Shown here piece after piece: positions 1 to 6,570 of a DNA stretch of 6,664 bases. The translations under genes were made by a program, and so were the position numbers. The notes under the pieces were generated by a model. That model was not told where the DNA came from, searched no databases, and saw nothing but the letters and a program-made list of their open reading frames with translations. The DNA is from Actinomycetota bacterium (GTDB taxonomy: Bacteria; Actinomycetota; UBA4738; HRBIN12): assembly GCA_005885325.1 (NCBI GenBank), contig VAYX01000117.1, positions 3,617 through 10,280 of the forward strand, read 5' to 3'. The stretch's first letter is position 1. Every line of letters starts with the position of its first letter.

Positions 1-1583
1 TCACGATTCGCGGCCCGGTCGCCCTGGATGCGCACCGAGAGGACCGCCGACAGCGCGTTCTGGAGTTCGCCCCACTGGTCCGGCGCGGCGTCCCGGGTGT
101 GAACGGACAAACCGGCCTGACACGCGTTGAGCGCGCGTTCCAGGTTCTCGTTTCGATCGCCACGAACCCGCAGATACAGCGTTGCCGCCAGGTTGAGCTG
201 CAGCGTCGCCCATTGCCACGGGGAGCGCTCGCGCGTCTCCACGGTCAGGGCGTCTTCATAAGCACCGAGGGCCGCCTCGAGGTTGTCGGCACGGACTCCT
301 CGCATCCGCTCCGACAGCGCCGAACCCAGCGAGGTCTTCGCCACCGCCCAGAAGTAGGGCGACATGTCCTTGTTCAGCACGTCGAGAGCAGACTGAAGAA
401 GAAGGACCGATCGTTCGAGGTTTTCGAGGCGATCCTCGCGCACCCGGTGGAGGTACGCATGACCGAGGTACGCCTGCGCCCGCGCCCATTCGAAGGGAGA
501 CGTTTCACGAGATACGAGAGTCAGAGCCTCCTCTGCCGATTGAATGGCAATCTCCAGGTTGGTGGCTCGATCACCGCTCGGCCGCTTCGCGTACGCGAGG
601 CACCTGGTGCTCAGGACGGATGCGCGCCGCTCAGCGAAGTCGGGTTCAGAGGTAAAGACGGTGAGAGCGGCCTGGGCTGACTCGATGGAATTGTCCACGT
701 TGGACGCCGGATCTCCATACACGCGGTCCGTGTAGGCGACGCTGAGGTACGCCTGCGTGGTTGCCCAGTCCGTTGGGTAGGTCTCGTGTGTATAGACCTC
801 GAGGGCGGCAGTGCCGGCGGCCATCGCCAGCTCGACGTTCCGGGCATGGCCATCGAGGCGGCGATGCTGGTACGCGAAACACAACCCTTGCTGGGCCATC
901 GCCCAGCCGAGCGGATTGGCCTTGCGCGAGTAGATCCCGACAACGGCTTGATAGCAGCCGATCGCTTGCTCAAGATTGTCAGCTCGATCGCCACCTGGCC
1001 GGTCGATGTAGGCTTGGGCAAGCACCGTCTGGATCGTCCCCCAGTTCATGGGATCCTTCGCGCGCGGCGCCGCTGTTAGGGCCAGCTGGCAGAGCCGGAT
1101 CGCCTCTTCGACGTTTTCGATCTTCGCGCCTCGCCGCCGGTTCAGGTAGGTGTTGGCCAGCGCGACAAGGGTCCCCAGGCTCTCCGCCGGGCCACGCACG
1201 CTGATGACATTTCGCCAGGCCTTGATCGCCTGTTCGAGGTTCTCCGCTCGGTCGCCCTGGCGCCGTGCTTCGTAGATTTGACCAAGCTGGTCCTGAACTT
1301 TGGCCCAGTCGGCGGGTGACGCACCGCGATCGATAAGGGTCGTCGCCGCCTGGCAGGCTTGAAGGGCTCGCTCCAGGTTGTCGGAGAGGTTCCCGCGCTT
1401 CCGCTCGAGGTAAGCTCCGGCGAGATTGTTTTGTGTGCCAGCCCAATCGGCTGGATCGCCGTCACGAGTCAACACCTCAAGTGCCGCCTCGTACGCGGCG
1501 ATGGCCTCCTCCAGGTTGTCGTCATGGTCCCTCTCGCGTCTTTCGCTCAATGCGATTCCCAGGTTGGAGTGCGCCACGGCCCA
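1..1583 (-). repeat. 138-bp tandem TPR-coding repeat
   Basis: About twelve imperfect units of roughly 138 bp (46 codons) lie head to tail and encode the TPR units. On the plus strand a recurring landmark is the complement of the N-L-E codons, a gaggtt/caggtt core near 141, 283, 420, 556, 971, 1238, 1376 and 1515, with diverged versions (gacgtt or cacgtt) near 695, 834 and 1109. Units begin at about residues 57, 103, 149, 192, 237, 283, 329, 375, 422, 468, 514 and 560. Identity between units is low, which indicates old duplications held by protein structure, not recent tandem amplification. Confidence 0.75.
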
Positions 1584-1751
1584 GGGCTGGGCGAACTGTT
1601 CGCGGTTGAAGACCGAGAGGGAGTCGTGAAAGGCGGCAATCGCCTCCTCGATCGCGCGGGCGCGTCCGGGCCCCTCACGCTGCAGGAGCTCGAGGCCGTG
1701 CCTGTACCGGTCCGCCGCCCAGGGAACCGAACCCTTCCTTGCCCCCGTCAT
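1..1751 (-). CDS. TPR-repeat protein, C-terminus beyond window
   Basis: An uninterrupted reading frame runs from the ATG at 1751 to the left edge (583 codons, no stop), so the protein is longer than what is seen. From residue 57 it consists of about twelve degenerate units of roughly 46 residues. Each follows the pattern W-A-x-x-Q-x-x-L-x-x-A-Y-x-x-R, then G-D-R-A-x-N-L-E-x-A-I-x-x-Y/C-x-x-A-L-x-V, with a short linker ending in P-x-x/D. This is a helix-turn-helix tetratricopeptide pattern. No signal peptide or membrane segment is visible, so a cytoplasmic scaffold is likely. The start is supported by GGAGG at 1762-1758, six bases before the ATG, and by the 12-base gap from the preceding stop. 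In bacteria, TPR arrays of this subtype are often followed by a CHAT (caspase-like) domain or another effector module. That region is outside the window, so such a domain is only a possibility. One unit (about residues 192-236) lacks the initial Trp. Confidence 0.88.
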   Translation of the reverse strand, partial: MTGARKGSVPWAADRYRHGLELLQREGPGRARAIEEAIAAFHDSLSVFNREQFAQPWAVAHSNLGIALSERRERDHDDNLEEAIAAYEAALEVLTRDGDPADWAGTQNNLAGAYLERKRGNLSDNLERALQACQAATTLIDRGASPADWAKVQDQLGQIYEARRQGDRAENLEQAIKAWRNVISVRGPAESLGTLVALANTYLNRRRGAKIENVEEAIRLCQLALTAAPRAKDPMNWGTIQTVLAQAYIDRPGGDRADNLEQAIGCYQAVVGIYSRKANPLGWAMAQQGLCFAYQHRRLDGHARNVELAMAAGTAALEVYTHETYPTDWATTQAYLSVAYTDRVYGDPASNVDNSIESAQAALTVFTSEPDFAERRASVLSTRCLAYAKRPSGDRATNLEIAIQSAEEALTLVSRETSPFEWARAQAYLGHAYLHRVREDRLENLERSVLLLQSALDVLNKDMSPYFWAVAKTSLGSALSERMRGVRADNLEAALGAYEDALTVETRERSPWQWATLQLNLAATLYLRVRGDRNENLERALNACQAGLSVHTRDAAPDQWGELQNALSAVLSVRIQGDRAANR

Positions 1752-1757
1752 CGCAGG

Positions 1758-1762
1758 CCTCC
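1758..1762 (-). promoter_or_regulatory. Ribosome binding site of the TPR gene
   Basis: On the minus strand GGAGG lies six bases upstream of the ATG at 1751 and directly after the TAA of the membrane-protein gene at 1766-1764. It fixes the start of the TPR gene and places the two genes in one transcription unit. Confidence 0.7.
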
Positions 1763-1763
1763 G

Positions 1764-2255
1764 TTACTGATGGGCTGTTAACGCTCTAAACGCGACGCCG
1801 GCGCTGGTCAACACTGCTGCGACCAACAGCAAGAATTTGCTGATCGTCGTGCCTGACGCTGCTCTGCTCAGCCAACCAAAGGGGTGACCGAAGCGCGCGA
1901 TCAGGCGTAAAAGAACCAGGTCCTCAGCCAGGTCGAGGATAGCGTAGGCCACCGGGAGCCAGACGATGAAACGAACCGCTCCGGTTGCCTGGAGGCGGCC
2001 AAGTCCCCATCGATCGATTGCCACCATCGTTCCCGCGAGACCCGCGATCAGGAACAGGTCCGCCACCTGAAACCATGCGTACCACGGTCTCCCGGATGGC
2101 CCCAGGCGGTCGAGGAAGTCGTGTAGCCGGTCGGGCGAGTAGCCCTGCCAGCGCATCTCGGGCAAGTGGGGCCCACCGAGATGGCCCGCCATGATCAGCC
2201 CCTCGGCGGCAGCCGGGAGACCAACGGCCAACACGAAAAAGATGATGGGCACCAT
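1764..2255 (-). CDS. Small four-helix membrane protein, unknown function
   Basis: This gene encodes a 163-residue integral membrane protein. Hydrophobic segments are visible at about residues 3-22, 62-80, 93-118 and 139-158. The loop after helix 1 holds the pattern Y-S-x-D-x-L-x-x-F-L-x-x-L-G-x-x-G-R-x-x-Y (residues 39-59). Helix 3 ends with D108-L-A-E111-D112, and helix 4 is preceded by T-T-x-x-K140. From memory, this combination (LG..GR..Y, then D..E, then T..K) recurs in a family of small bacterial four-helix membrane proteins of unknown function; I cannot give a family name. The ATG directly follows the TAG of the upstream gene with no intervening base and no purine-rich ribosome site, so translation probably depends on terminating ribosomes (coupling). 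The TPR gene follows after 12 bases. Its link to the large surface protein (anchoring or export, for example) rests on neighbourhood alone. Confidence 0.82.
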   Translation of the reverse strand: MVPIIFFVLAVGLPAAAEGLIMAGHLGGPHLPEMRWQGYSPDRLHDFLDRLGPSGRPWYAWFQVADLFLIAGLAGTMVAIDRWGLGRLQATGAVRFIVWLPVAYAILDLAEDLVLLRLIARFGHPFGWLSRAASGTTISKFLLLVAAVLTSAGVAFRALTAHQ

Positions 2256-5200
2256 CTAGCTGCAGCCGAGGAGCTGTGCGGTGAGCCGGGTGGGTGAATA
2301 TTCCGGTCCGATCGGACCGGCTCCGGTCCAGATGCTGGCGGACGCCGGCATCGCCTTGTTCGCTTTCCATTGCAGGGTGACCGTATACGGCGTGTTCGCC
2401 GCCACCGGCAACACCATCTGGAGGAAGGCCGCGTTCGGGGAATAGGTGCCGGCGAATCCTCCACTCTCCTTCCACGCCTCGGGCTGGCCCGCAACGGTCG
2501 GGTAGCCGCCTCCGAGGATGGCCACGCCGACGTCCTGGTTGTAGCCGGCAGTGTCGGTCCACAGGTCCGCATTCGCCGTCAGCACCGCGGTGCAGCTGGT
2601 CGTCGATTGGAACTGCAACCTGAGCGGGGTGGCCGACGCGATGTCGATGTCTTGCCAGTGCACCCCGTCACTGTGCGTCAGCGTGTACTGCCTCGTGCTA
2701 GCCGCGTCGAGCAGGCTCGGAGGTCCGCCGGTTGACGGGATGAACTGGAGGCTCAGCCGCGTTGGAGAAAATCGCCCGTTGATCGGTCCGGCACCAGCCC
2801 AGATGGTGGCGGACGCCGGCGACGCCTTATTCGCCTTCCAGGTCATCGTGATGGTGTAGGTCGTATTCGCCGTGAGCGGGACCATGCCCTGGACAAAGGC
2901 GGCGTTGGGTGAGAACGTCCCGGCAAAGCCACCGCTCTCCTTCCATGCTTCGGGTTGACCGGCGTGGGTTGGGTACGCGCCACCACTCACGCTGATCCCG
3001 ACATCCTGGTTGTAGCCGGCGGATGATGTCCAGAGGTCCACGTTGCCGGTCAGCAAAGCCAGGCCGTTGACGCAGGGTGTGTACTGAAAGCTCAGTCCGC
3101 CGTCGAGGGTCTTCCAGAGCACTCCGTTACTCCCCGACTGACTGGGCTGGTTGGTGACGGCCGCACTCCTGAGATTCGACGTCGAGGCGGGCAACAGCTG
3201 AACGGTGAGGCGTGTCGGTGAATACTTGCCGCCGATCGGTCCCGCCCCGGCCCAGATGGTGACGCCGGGGGCGTTCCGGTTTGCTTTCCATACCGGCTTG
3301 ACCGTGTACGCCTGGCCCTGCTCGAGCAACACCACGGTCTGCACGAACGCGGCGTTCGGCGAGAACGTCCCGGCGAAGCCGCCGCTCTCCTTCCAGGCCT
3401 CGGGCTGACCTGCCACAGTCGGGTAGACACCCGGACCAGGACTGGAGCCGCCGCCGGAGACGCTGATCCCCAGGTCCTGGTTGTAACCGGCGACCGAGGT
3501 CCACAGGTCGGCGTTGACGTTCACGACGGCATACGAGTCGGCGCTCGGGGTGAAGGTCACGGCCAGCTGCGCCGGGTCCATGGGCTGCCAGGTATGCCCG
3601 TCGCTGTTGGCCAGCGTCTCCTGTGATGTGCTCTGCTCGTCGTACTGGGTCGCGCTGACGACCAGCGTCACGCTGGTGGGCGCGTACTCGACATCGTAGT
3701 TCGGGCCGCAGATATCGAAGCTGGCAAATGTCCCGGTGCGGGTCGCGCCGGAGATGATCGGCCAGTCGCTGCCGGTGCTCGGCCATCCGACGGTCGTCAC
3801 GCGGAGCTTGCCGTCGAGGTTGACGACGCCGCCGGTCAGCCGGCCGAAGCTGGTGGTGTTGGCGTTGATGGTGATCTGGAAGGTGCCACCGGACTGCGCG
3901 GTGAAGGTGTCGGGATGCGAGGCGCTGCCGGGGCAGGTGCTGACGGTGAAATGGCTGTTCACGTCGAGCGTGAACGTCCCGCCGTTGGTGATCCAGGTCG
4001 CGTTGTCGCCGCATGGCGCATCCTGCCTGGTGTCATTGGCGGCCAGGTCGATGAGGCCGCCTGCGGCGTTCTCGATGTTGACCTGCAGGTGCCGGATGCC
4101 GCCGCCGCCCTGCGCCGTTCTCACGATCCCCGTGTTCGTGATGGTTGGGCCCGCGGTGAAGTAGGTGCAGCACAGGGCGCTGTCGCCGTTGCCGCTGTCG
4201 CCCATGATCAGCGTGCCGTTGTTGGTGGCGTTGGGAAACACCCCGACGGTCGTACCCGACGCGACGGTCACGACCTGGCCGGCGGCGATGCCCGGGCTCG
4301 AGCCGGTGCCGGTCAGGCCGCCCGACGTGCTGGTGAACGTGAAGGAGCCCGTACCCGCCGAGGTGTCGTCGTCGAGGCTGGAGCCGTTCGTGATCACCAC
4401 GGCGGCTCCCGTTTCGCTGCCGCGCTGCTTGAAGACCGAGCCGCCGACGCTGAACGCGCCCAGATTGGATACGGTGGCCCCGCTGTTATTGACAAAGCCA
4501 CACTCCGCGGTGAGGTTGCCGCCGGCGCGGACGGCGACGGTGCCGCTGTTCAGGAATCCCTTGTTGTTGTTGGCGCCGCCGCCAGGCTGGCAACCGCCCT
4601 GAAGCAACGTGTTTCCGCCGACGTCCGTCGTGCCGCCGGTCGCATTAACCACCAGGACCAGCTGAATGTGGCGGGCGCTCCCGTCGCCCTGCACGGTTTT
4701 CAGCACCCCCGTATTCGTGAGGGTCGGGCTGTTCGGGGTACAGCCGGCGCCGGAGCAGCCGAACGCGTTGGCGCCGGCCGCGCTGTCGCCCAGCGTCAGC
4801 ACGCCATGGGCGCCGATCGAGCTGTCGGCGCCGATGTTGAAGGTGAAGCTGCTCGGGATCAGCAGCGTCTGAGTGCCGCTCGGGCCGCCCAGCGTGAGCG
4901 AGTGGACCGTGGGGTTGCTGTTGGCGATCACGGTGTAGGTATCGGCGTTCGCCGGCGGATTCGTGCTGGTGGTCGCCGTGATGCAGGCGTCATCCGCGCT
5001 GCCCGGAACAAAGCCGAGGGACCAGTTGCCGGCGGTGTTGAAGTTGTTGTCGACGCCGCCGATCCAGGTATCGCAGCTCGCCTGGGCCACCAGGATCACA
5101 CCGCCGGCCGGGTACTGGACGGCGTAATTCCAGCCGGCGAAGTCCTGGCTGGCAAACGTGCCGGACCGGTTGGCGTTGGTGATGATTGGCCAGCTGCTGC

Positions 5201-6314
5201 TGACCGCTGGATGGCCAACGGTGTTGACCTTGAGCGTGCCGTCCAGGTTGACGGCCTCTCCCCCGCCGTTGAGCTGGCCGAATGATGGGGTGTTCGCGTT
5301 GATGGTCGTCTCGAACGTTCCGCCTGATCCCTGGGTGAAGGTCGAGCCTCCACTGAAGGACATGGTGCTCCCCGCGTGGATGACGAACGCCCCGTTGTTC
5401 ACCGTGGTCGCGCCGGAACCGTCCTGCCTGCTATCGGCTGCGGCCAGATCTACGATCCCGCCGGCCGCGTTGGTGACGTTGACTCTCAGGTAGCGGATGC
5501 CGCCGCCGCCCTGGACCGTGTTCAGATAGCCGGTATTGGTCAGGACAACACTGTTGGTGCCGCCGCGCAGCACGCTGTACCCGCTGCCTGCGTCACCGAG
5601 AACGATGGTGCCGGCGTTGGTGAAACTGACACCGAGGTCGACCCAGCTGTTATCGCCGGCGATGGTGATCAGCTGGTCGGCCGCGACGCCGGGCTGGAGC
5701 CCGGTGCCGGTTAGCGGATACGGAGGACAGCCGGGGCAGCTGATCGTGAACTTTGCCGGACCGGCGCTCAGGTCATCATCGAGGCCGCCGGCGTGCAGGA
5801 CCACGGGATTGCCCAATTCGCTCCCGCCTCGCTGGATGAAGTGGCCGCCACTCTGGCTGAAGGCGCCGCTGTTCGTCACCGATCCGCCCTGGTTGATGAA
5901 AGAGCCACCGTTGGAGAAGGCGAACGCCGCGCCGGTCTCCACGATGAAGGTCCCGTTGTTCGTGGTTGTGTACAGGCTGGAACCAAAGCCATCCACCCGC
6001 GTGTCGGGCGCAGCGATATCCACAGTGCCGCCCGCTGCGTTCGTGATGCTGACCCGCAGGTAGCGAATGCCGCCGCCGCCCTGAACGGTCTCGAGGCTTC
6101 CGTTGTTCGTCAGGACGGAAGTGTTGCTTGCGGCCCCCAGCCAGGTGTAGCCATTGCTGACGTTGCCATCTCCGATCAAAAGGATGCCGTTGCTGTTGAT
6201 CGTTCCGGTGTTGAGGAAGAACTGGGTGTTGTTCCCGGCCAGCTGGAGCGTCTGCTTCCCCGATGGCGCCCCGAGCTGGAGTGAGTTGACGGTGCTGATG
6301 CCGTCGAAGAGCAC
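2256..6314 (-). CDS. Giant beta-repeat surface/secreted protein with three C-terminal domains
   Basis: The open frame gives 1352 residues from the GTG at 6314, but coding sequence clearly extends further upstream (see the 5' region entry), so this start is only the first usable in-frame codon and has no ribosome site. Residues 1-413 and 414-888 form two homologous blocks, period about 465, rich in G, N, T, S and V as in beta-helical adhesin-like proteins. Each contains a T-V-Q-G-G-G-G-I-R-Y-L-R-V-type module twice (Gln at 78, 268, 542 and 735), a LDDD-x-SAG stretch, GTG-x-x-PG-x-AA-x-Q, and a closing S/D-WPII...R-x-GTFAS...Y-x-V-x-Y...V-x-LV module. Residues 889-1352 are three tandem domains. 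No autotransporter barrel, LPxTG or PEP-CTERM tail is seen; the chain ends QLLGCS. Clustered cysteines in block 2 fit an extracytoplasmic location. Function is unknown; a structural or adhesive surface role is inference. Confidence 0.85.
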   Translation of the reverse strand: MLFDGISTVNSLQLGAPSGKQTLQLAGNNTQFFLNTGTINSNGILLIGDGNVSNGYTWLGAASNTSVLTNNGSLETVQGGGGIRYLRVSITNAAGGTVDIAAPDTRVDGFGSSLYTTTNNGTFIVETGAAFAFSNGGSFINQGGSVTNSGAFSQSGGHFIQRGGSELGNPVVLHAGGLDDDLSAGPAKFTISCPGCPPYPLTGTGLQPGVAADQLITIAGDNSWVDLGVSFTNAGTIVLGDAGSGYSVLRGGTNSVVLTNTGYLNTVQGGGGIRYLRVNVTNAAGGIVDLAAADSRQDGSGATTVNNGAFVIHAGSTMSFSGGSTFTQGSGGTFETTINANTPSFGQLNGGGEAVNLDGTLKVNTVGHPAVSSSWPIITNANRSGTFASQDFAGWNYAVQYPAGGVILVAQASCDTWIGGVDNNFNTAGNWSLGFVPGSADDACITATTSTNPPANADTYTVIANSNPTVHSLTLGGPSGTQTLLIPSSFTFNIGADSSIGAHGVLTLGDSAAGANAFGCSGAGCTPNSPTLTNTGVLKTVQGDGSARHIQLVLVVNATGGTTDVGGNTLLQGGCQPGGGANNNKGFLNSGTVAVRAGGNLTAECGFVNNSGATVSNLGAFSVGGSVFKQRGSETGAAVVITNGSSLDDDTSAGTGSFTFTSTSGGLTGTGSSPGIAAGQVVTVASGTTVGVFPNATNNGTLIMGDSGNGDSALCCTYFTAGPTITNTGIVRTAQGGGGIRHLQVNIENAAGGLIDLAANDTRQDAPCGDNATWITNGGTFTLDVNSHFTVSTCPGSASHPDTFTAQSGGTFQITINANTTSFGRLTGGVVNLDGKLRVTTVGWPSTGSDWPIISGATRTGTFASFDICGPNYDVEYAPTSVTLVVSATQYDEQSTSQETLANSDGHTWQPMDPAQLAVTFTPSADSYAVVNVNADLWTSVAGYNQDLGISVSGGGSSPGPGVYPTVAGQPEAWKESGGFAGTFSPNAAFVQTVVLLEQGQAYTVKPVWKANRNAPGVTIWAGAGPIGGKYSPTRLTVQLLPASTSNLRSAAVTNQPSQSGSNGVLWKTLDGGLSFQYTPCVNGLALLTGNVDLWTSSAGYNQDVGISVSGGAYPTHAGQPEAWKESGGFAGTFSPNAAFVQGMVPLTANTTYTITMTWKANKASPASATIWAGAGPINGRFSPTRLSLQFIPSTGGPPSLLDAASTRQYTLTHSDGVHWQDIDIASATPLRLQFQSTTSCTAVLTANADLWTDTAGYNQDVGVAILGGGYPTVAGQPEAWKESGGFAGTYSPNAAFLQMVLPVAANTPYTVTLQWKANKAMPASASIWTGAGPIGPEYSPTRLTAQLLGCS
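2259..3650 (-). repeat. Three tandem ~155-residue C-terminal domains
   Basis: Residues 889-1047, 1048-1200 and 1201-1352 of the large protein (DNA 3650-3174, 3173-2715, 2714-2259) are homologous units. Shared signature, in order: W/L-W-x-x-x-D near the start, N-x-DLWT-x-x-AGYNQD-x-G, then YPT-x-AGQPEAWKESGGFAG, T-F/Y-SPNAAF-x-Q, YT-x-x-x-x-WKAN, and finally IW-x-GAGPI-x-x-x-x-SPTRL. The AWKESGGFAG core recurs near residues 974, 1124 and 1281. Unit 1 has a Gly/Pro/Ser insertion between the GISV and YPT segments. I cannot assign a named domain; the Trp-rich, beta-prone pattern would suit a beta-sandwich, but that is inference. Confidence 0.85.
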
Positions 6315-6410
6315 GGTGTAGGTGTCGGCCGCCGCCGGCGGCGTGCTGCTCGTTGTCTGGGTGATACAGGCATCGTCGGCCGAGTTCGGAACGACTCCGG
6401 TCGACCAGTT
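3651..6410 (-). repeat. Two ~1.4-kb beta-helix-like blocks
   Basis: The second block starts with C-D-T-W-I-G-G at 5075 and runs to 3651. The first runs from 5076 upstream to NWSTGVVPNSADDACIT, encoded near 6410-6360. Equivalent landmarks lie 461-467 residues apart: NWS, the first TVQG module and the second TVQG module. Inside each block the QGGGG-type module is itself repeated about 190 residues apart, giving a nested two-by-two arrangement. The first block lacks the counterpart of the 16 residues that open the second block (C-D-T-W through T-A-G). Confidence 0.8.
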
Positions 6411-6466
6411 GACTGGCGCGCGACCACCGCACCCCCGACGATGCTGAGTCGCACCCAGCGCCCCAT
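6315..6466 (-). pseudogene. Disrupted 5' end of the large gene: signal-peptide-like start out of frame with body
   Basis: The ATG at 6466 has a strong purine-rich site directly upstream and opens MGRWVRLSIVGGAVVA. This is a basic start followed by a short hydrophobic run, like the beginning of a signal peptide. Its frame then leaves the conserved protein. The frame of the body, read upstream of 6314, encodes NWSTGVVPNSADDACIT and on to ADTYTV. This matches the opening of the second block and is therefore real coding sequence. That body frame has no ATG, GTG or TTG between 6314 and its TAG at 6500-6498; the only weak candidate is CTG at 6458-6456. The hydrophobic core and the block opening (C-D-T-W...) are also missing. 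The simplest reading is a deletion that changed the frame, near 6408-6425, either real or an assembly error. Confidence 0.6.
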
Positions 6467-6480
6467 CCCCTCCTCCCCTG
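6467..6480 (-). promoter_or_regulatory. Purine-rich ribosome binding site before the ATG at 6466
   Basis: The minus strand reads CAGGGGAGGAGGGG immediately before the ATG. GGGGAGG sits five bases from the start codon. It is the only convincing ribosome site near the 5' end of the large gene, and it supports 6466 as the ancestral start even though that ATG is not in the frame of the body. Confidence 0.55.
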
Positions 6481-6542
6481 GAGCGACGACCGTCTACCTA
6501 GGCAGGCCCGCAGTCTAGCACGGTTTCAGAGCCCCCACCCTA
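6481..6542. other. Intergenic spacer, no clear promoter
   Basis: This is the remainder of the gap between the incoming gene and the large gene. I looked for a -35/-10 pair on the minus strand. A TAGACT near 6516-6511 could pass for a -10 box, but there is no matching -35 hexamer 16-18 bases upstream. A CCTAGG palindrome is present at 6497-6502. Nothing here supports a firm call. Confidence 0.3.
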
Positions 6543-6561
6543 CCCTCCCCCAAGGGGAGGG
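6543..6561 (-). terminator. GC-rich hairpin after the upstream gene
   Basis: A perfect 8-bp inverted repeat, CCCTCCCC / GGGGAGGG with a 3-base loop, starts 9 bases after the TAA of the incoming gene. Its position suits a transcription terminator for that gene. The minus-strand bases after it are G-rich, not T-rich, so it is not a classical intrinsic terminator. It could instead be a weak terminator, an mRNA-stabilising hairpin or a small dispersed palindrome. Confidence 0.4.
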
Positions 6562-6570
6562 AACCATGCG

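Noticed and set aside
99..680. A 193-codon plus-strand open frame
   Set aside because: It lies wholly inside the TPR gene on the other strand and reads as Arg/Gly/Val-rich sequence without a domain. The periodic TPR units on the minus strand explain this DNA.
979..1465. Minus-strand open frames of 155 and 107 codons overlapping each other
   Set aside because: They are alternative-frame readings of the TPR gene, whose own frame is uninterrupted from 1751 to the left edge and shows regular repeat units.
3915..5285. A 456-codon open frame on the plus strand opposite the large surface-protein gene
   Set aside because: Its translation is low-complexity, rich in R, A, G, V and D, with no recognisable domain. 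The minus-strand frame carries clear repeats conserved at the protein level. Long antisense frames are common in GC-rich DNA because CTA, TTA and TCA codons are rare in the sense frame.
2256..6314. Classical autotransporter adhesin
   Set aside because: The passenger-like blocks fit, but no C-terminal beta-barrel is present; the end consists of three soluble-looking domains ending QLLGCS.
3651..6410. CRISPR array or short tandem DNA repeat suggested by recurring GCCGCCGCC runs
   Set aside because: The runs encode the GGGG of the TVQGGGG modules, lie hundreds of bases apart and have no spacer-repeat regularity.
6176..6466. A 96-codon frame from the ATG at 6466 taken as an independent small gene
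   Set aside because: Only the first 15 or so residues look meaningful (signal-like). After that it reads as Arg/Pro/Ser-rich out-of-frame sequence across the conserved block, so it is better seen as the displaced start of the large gene.
6500..6540. A sigma-70 type promoter for the large gene
   Set aside because: A TAGACT-like hexamer near 6516-6511 has no acceptable -35 element at the right distance, and the region is G/C-rich.
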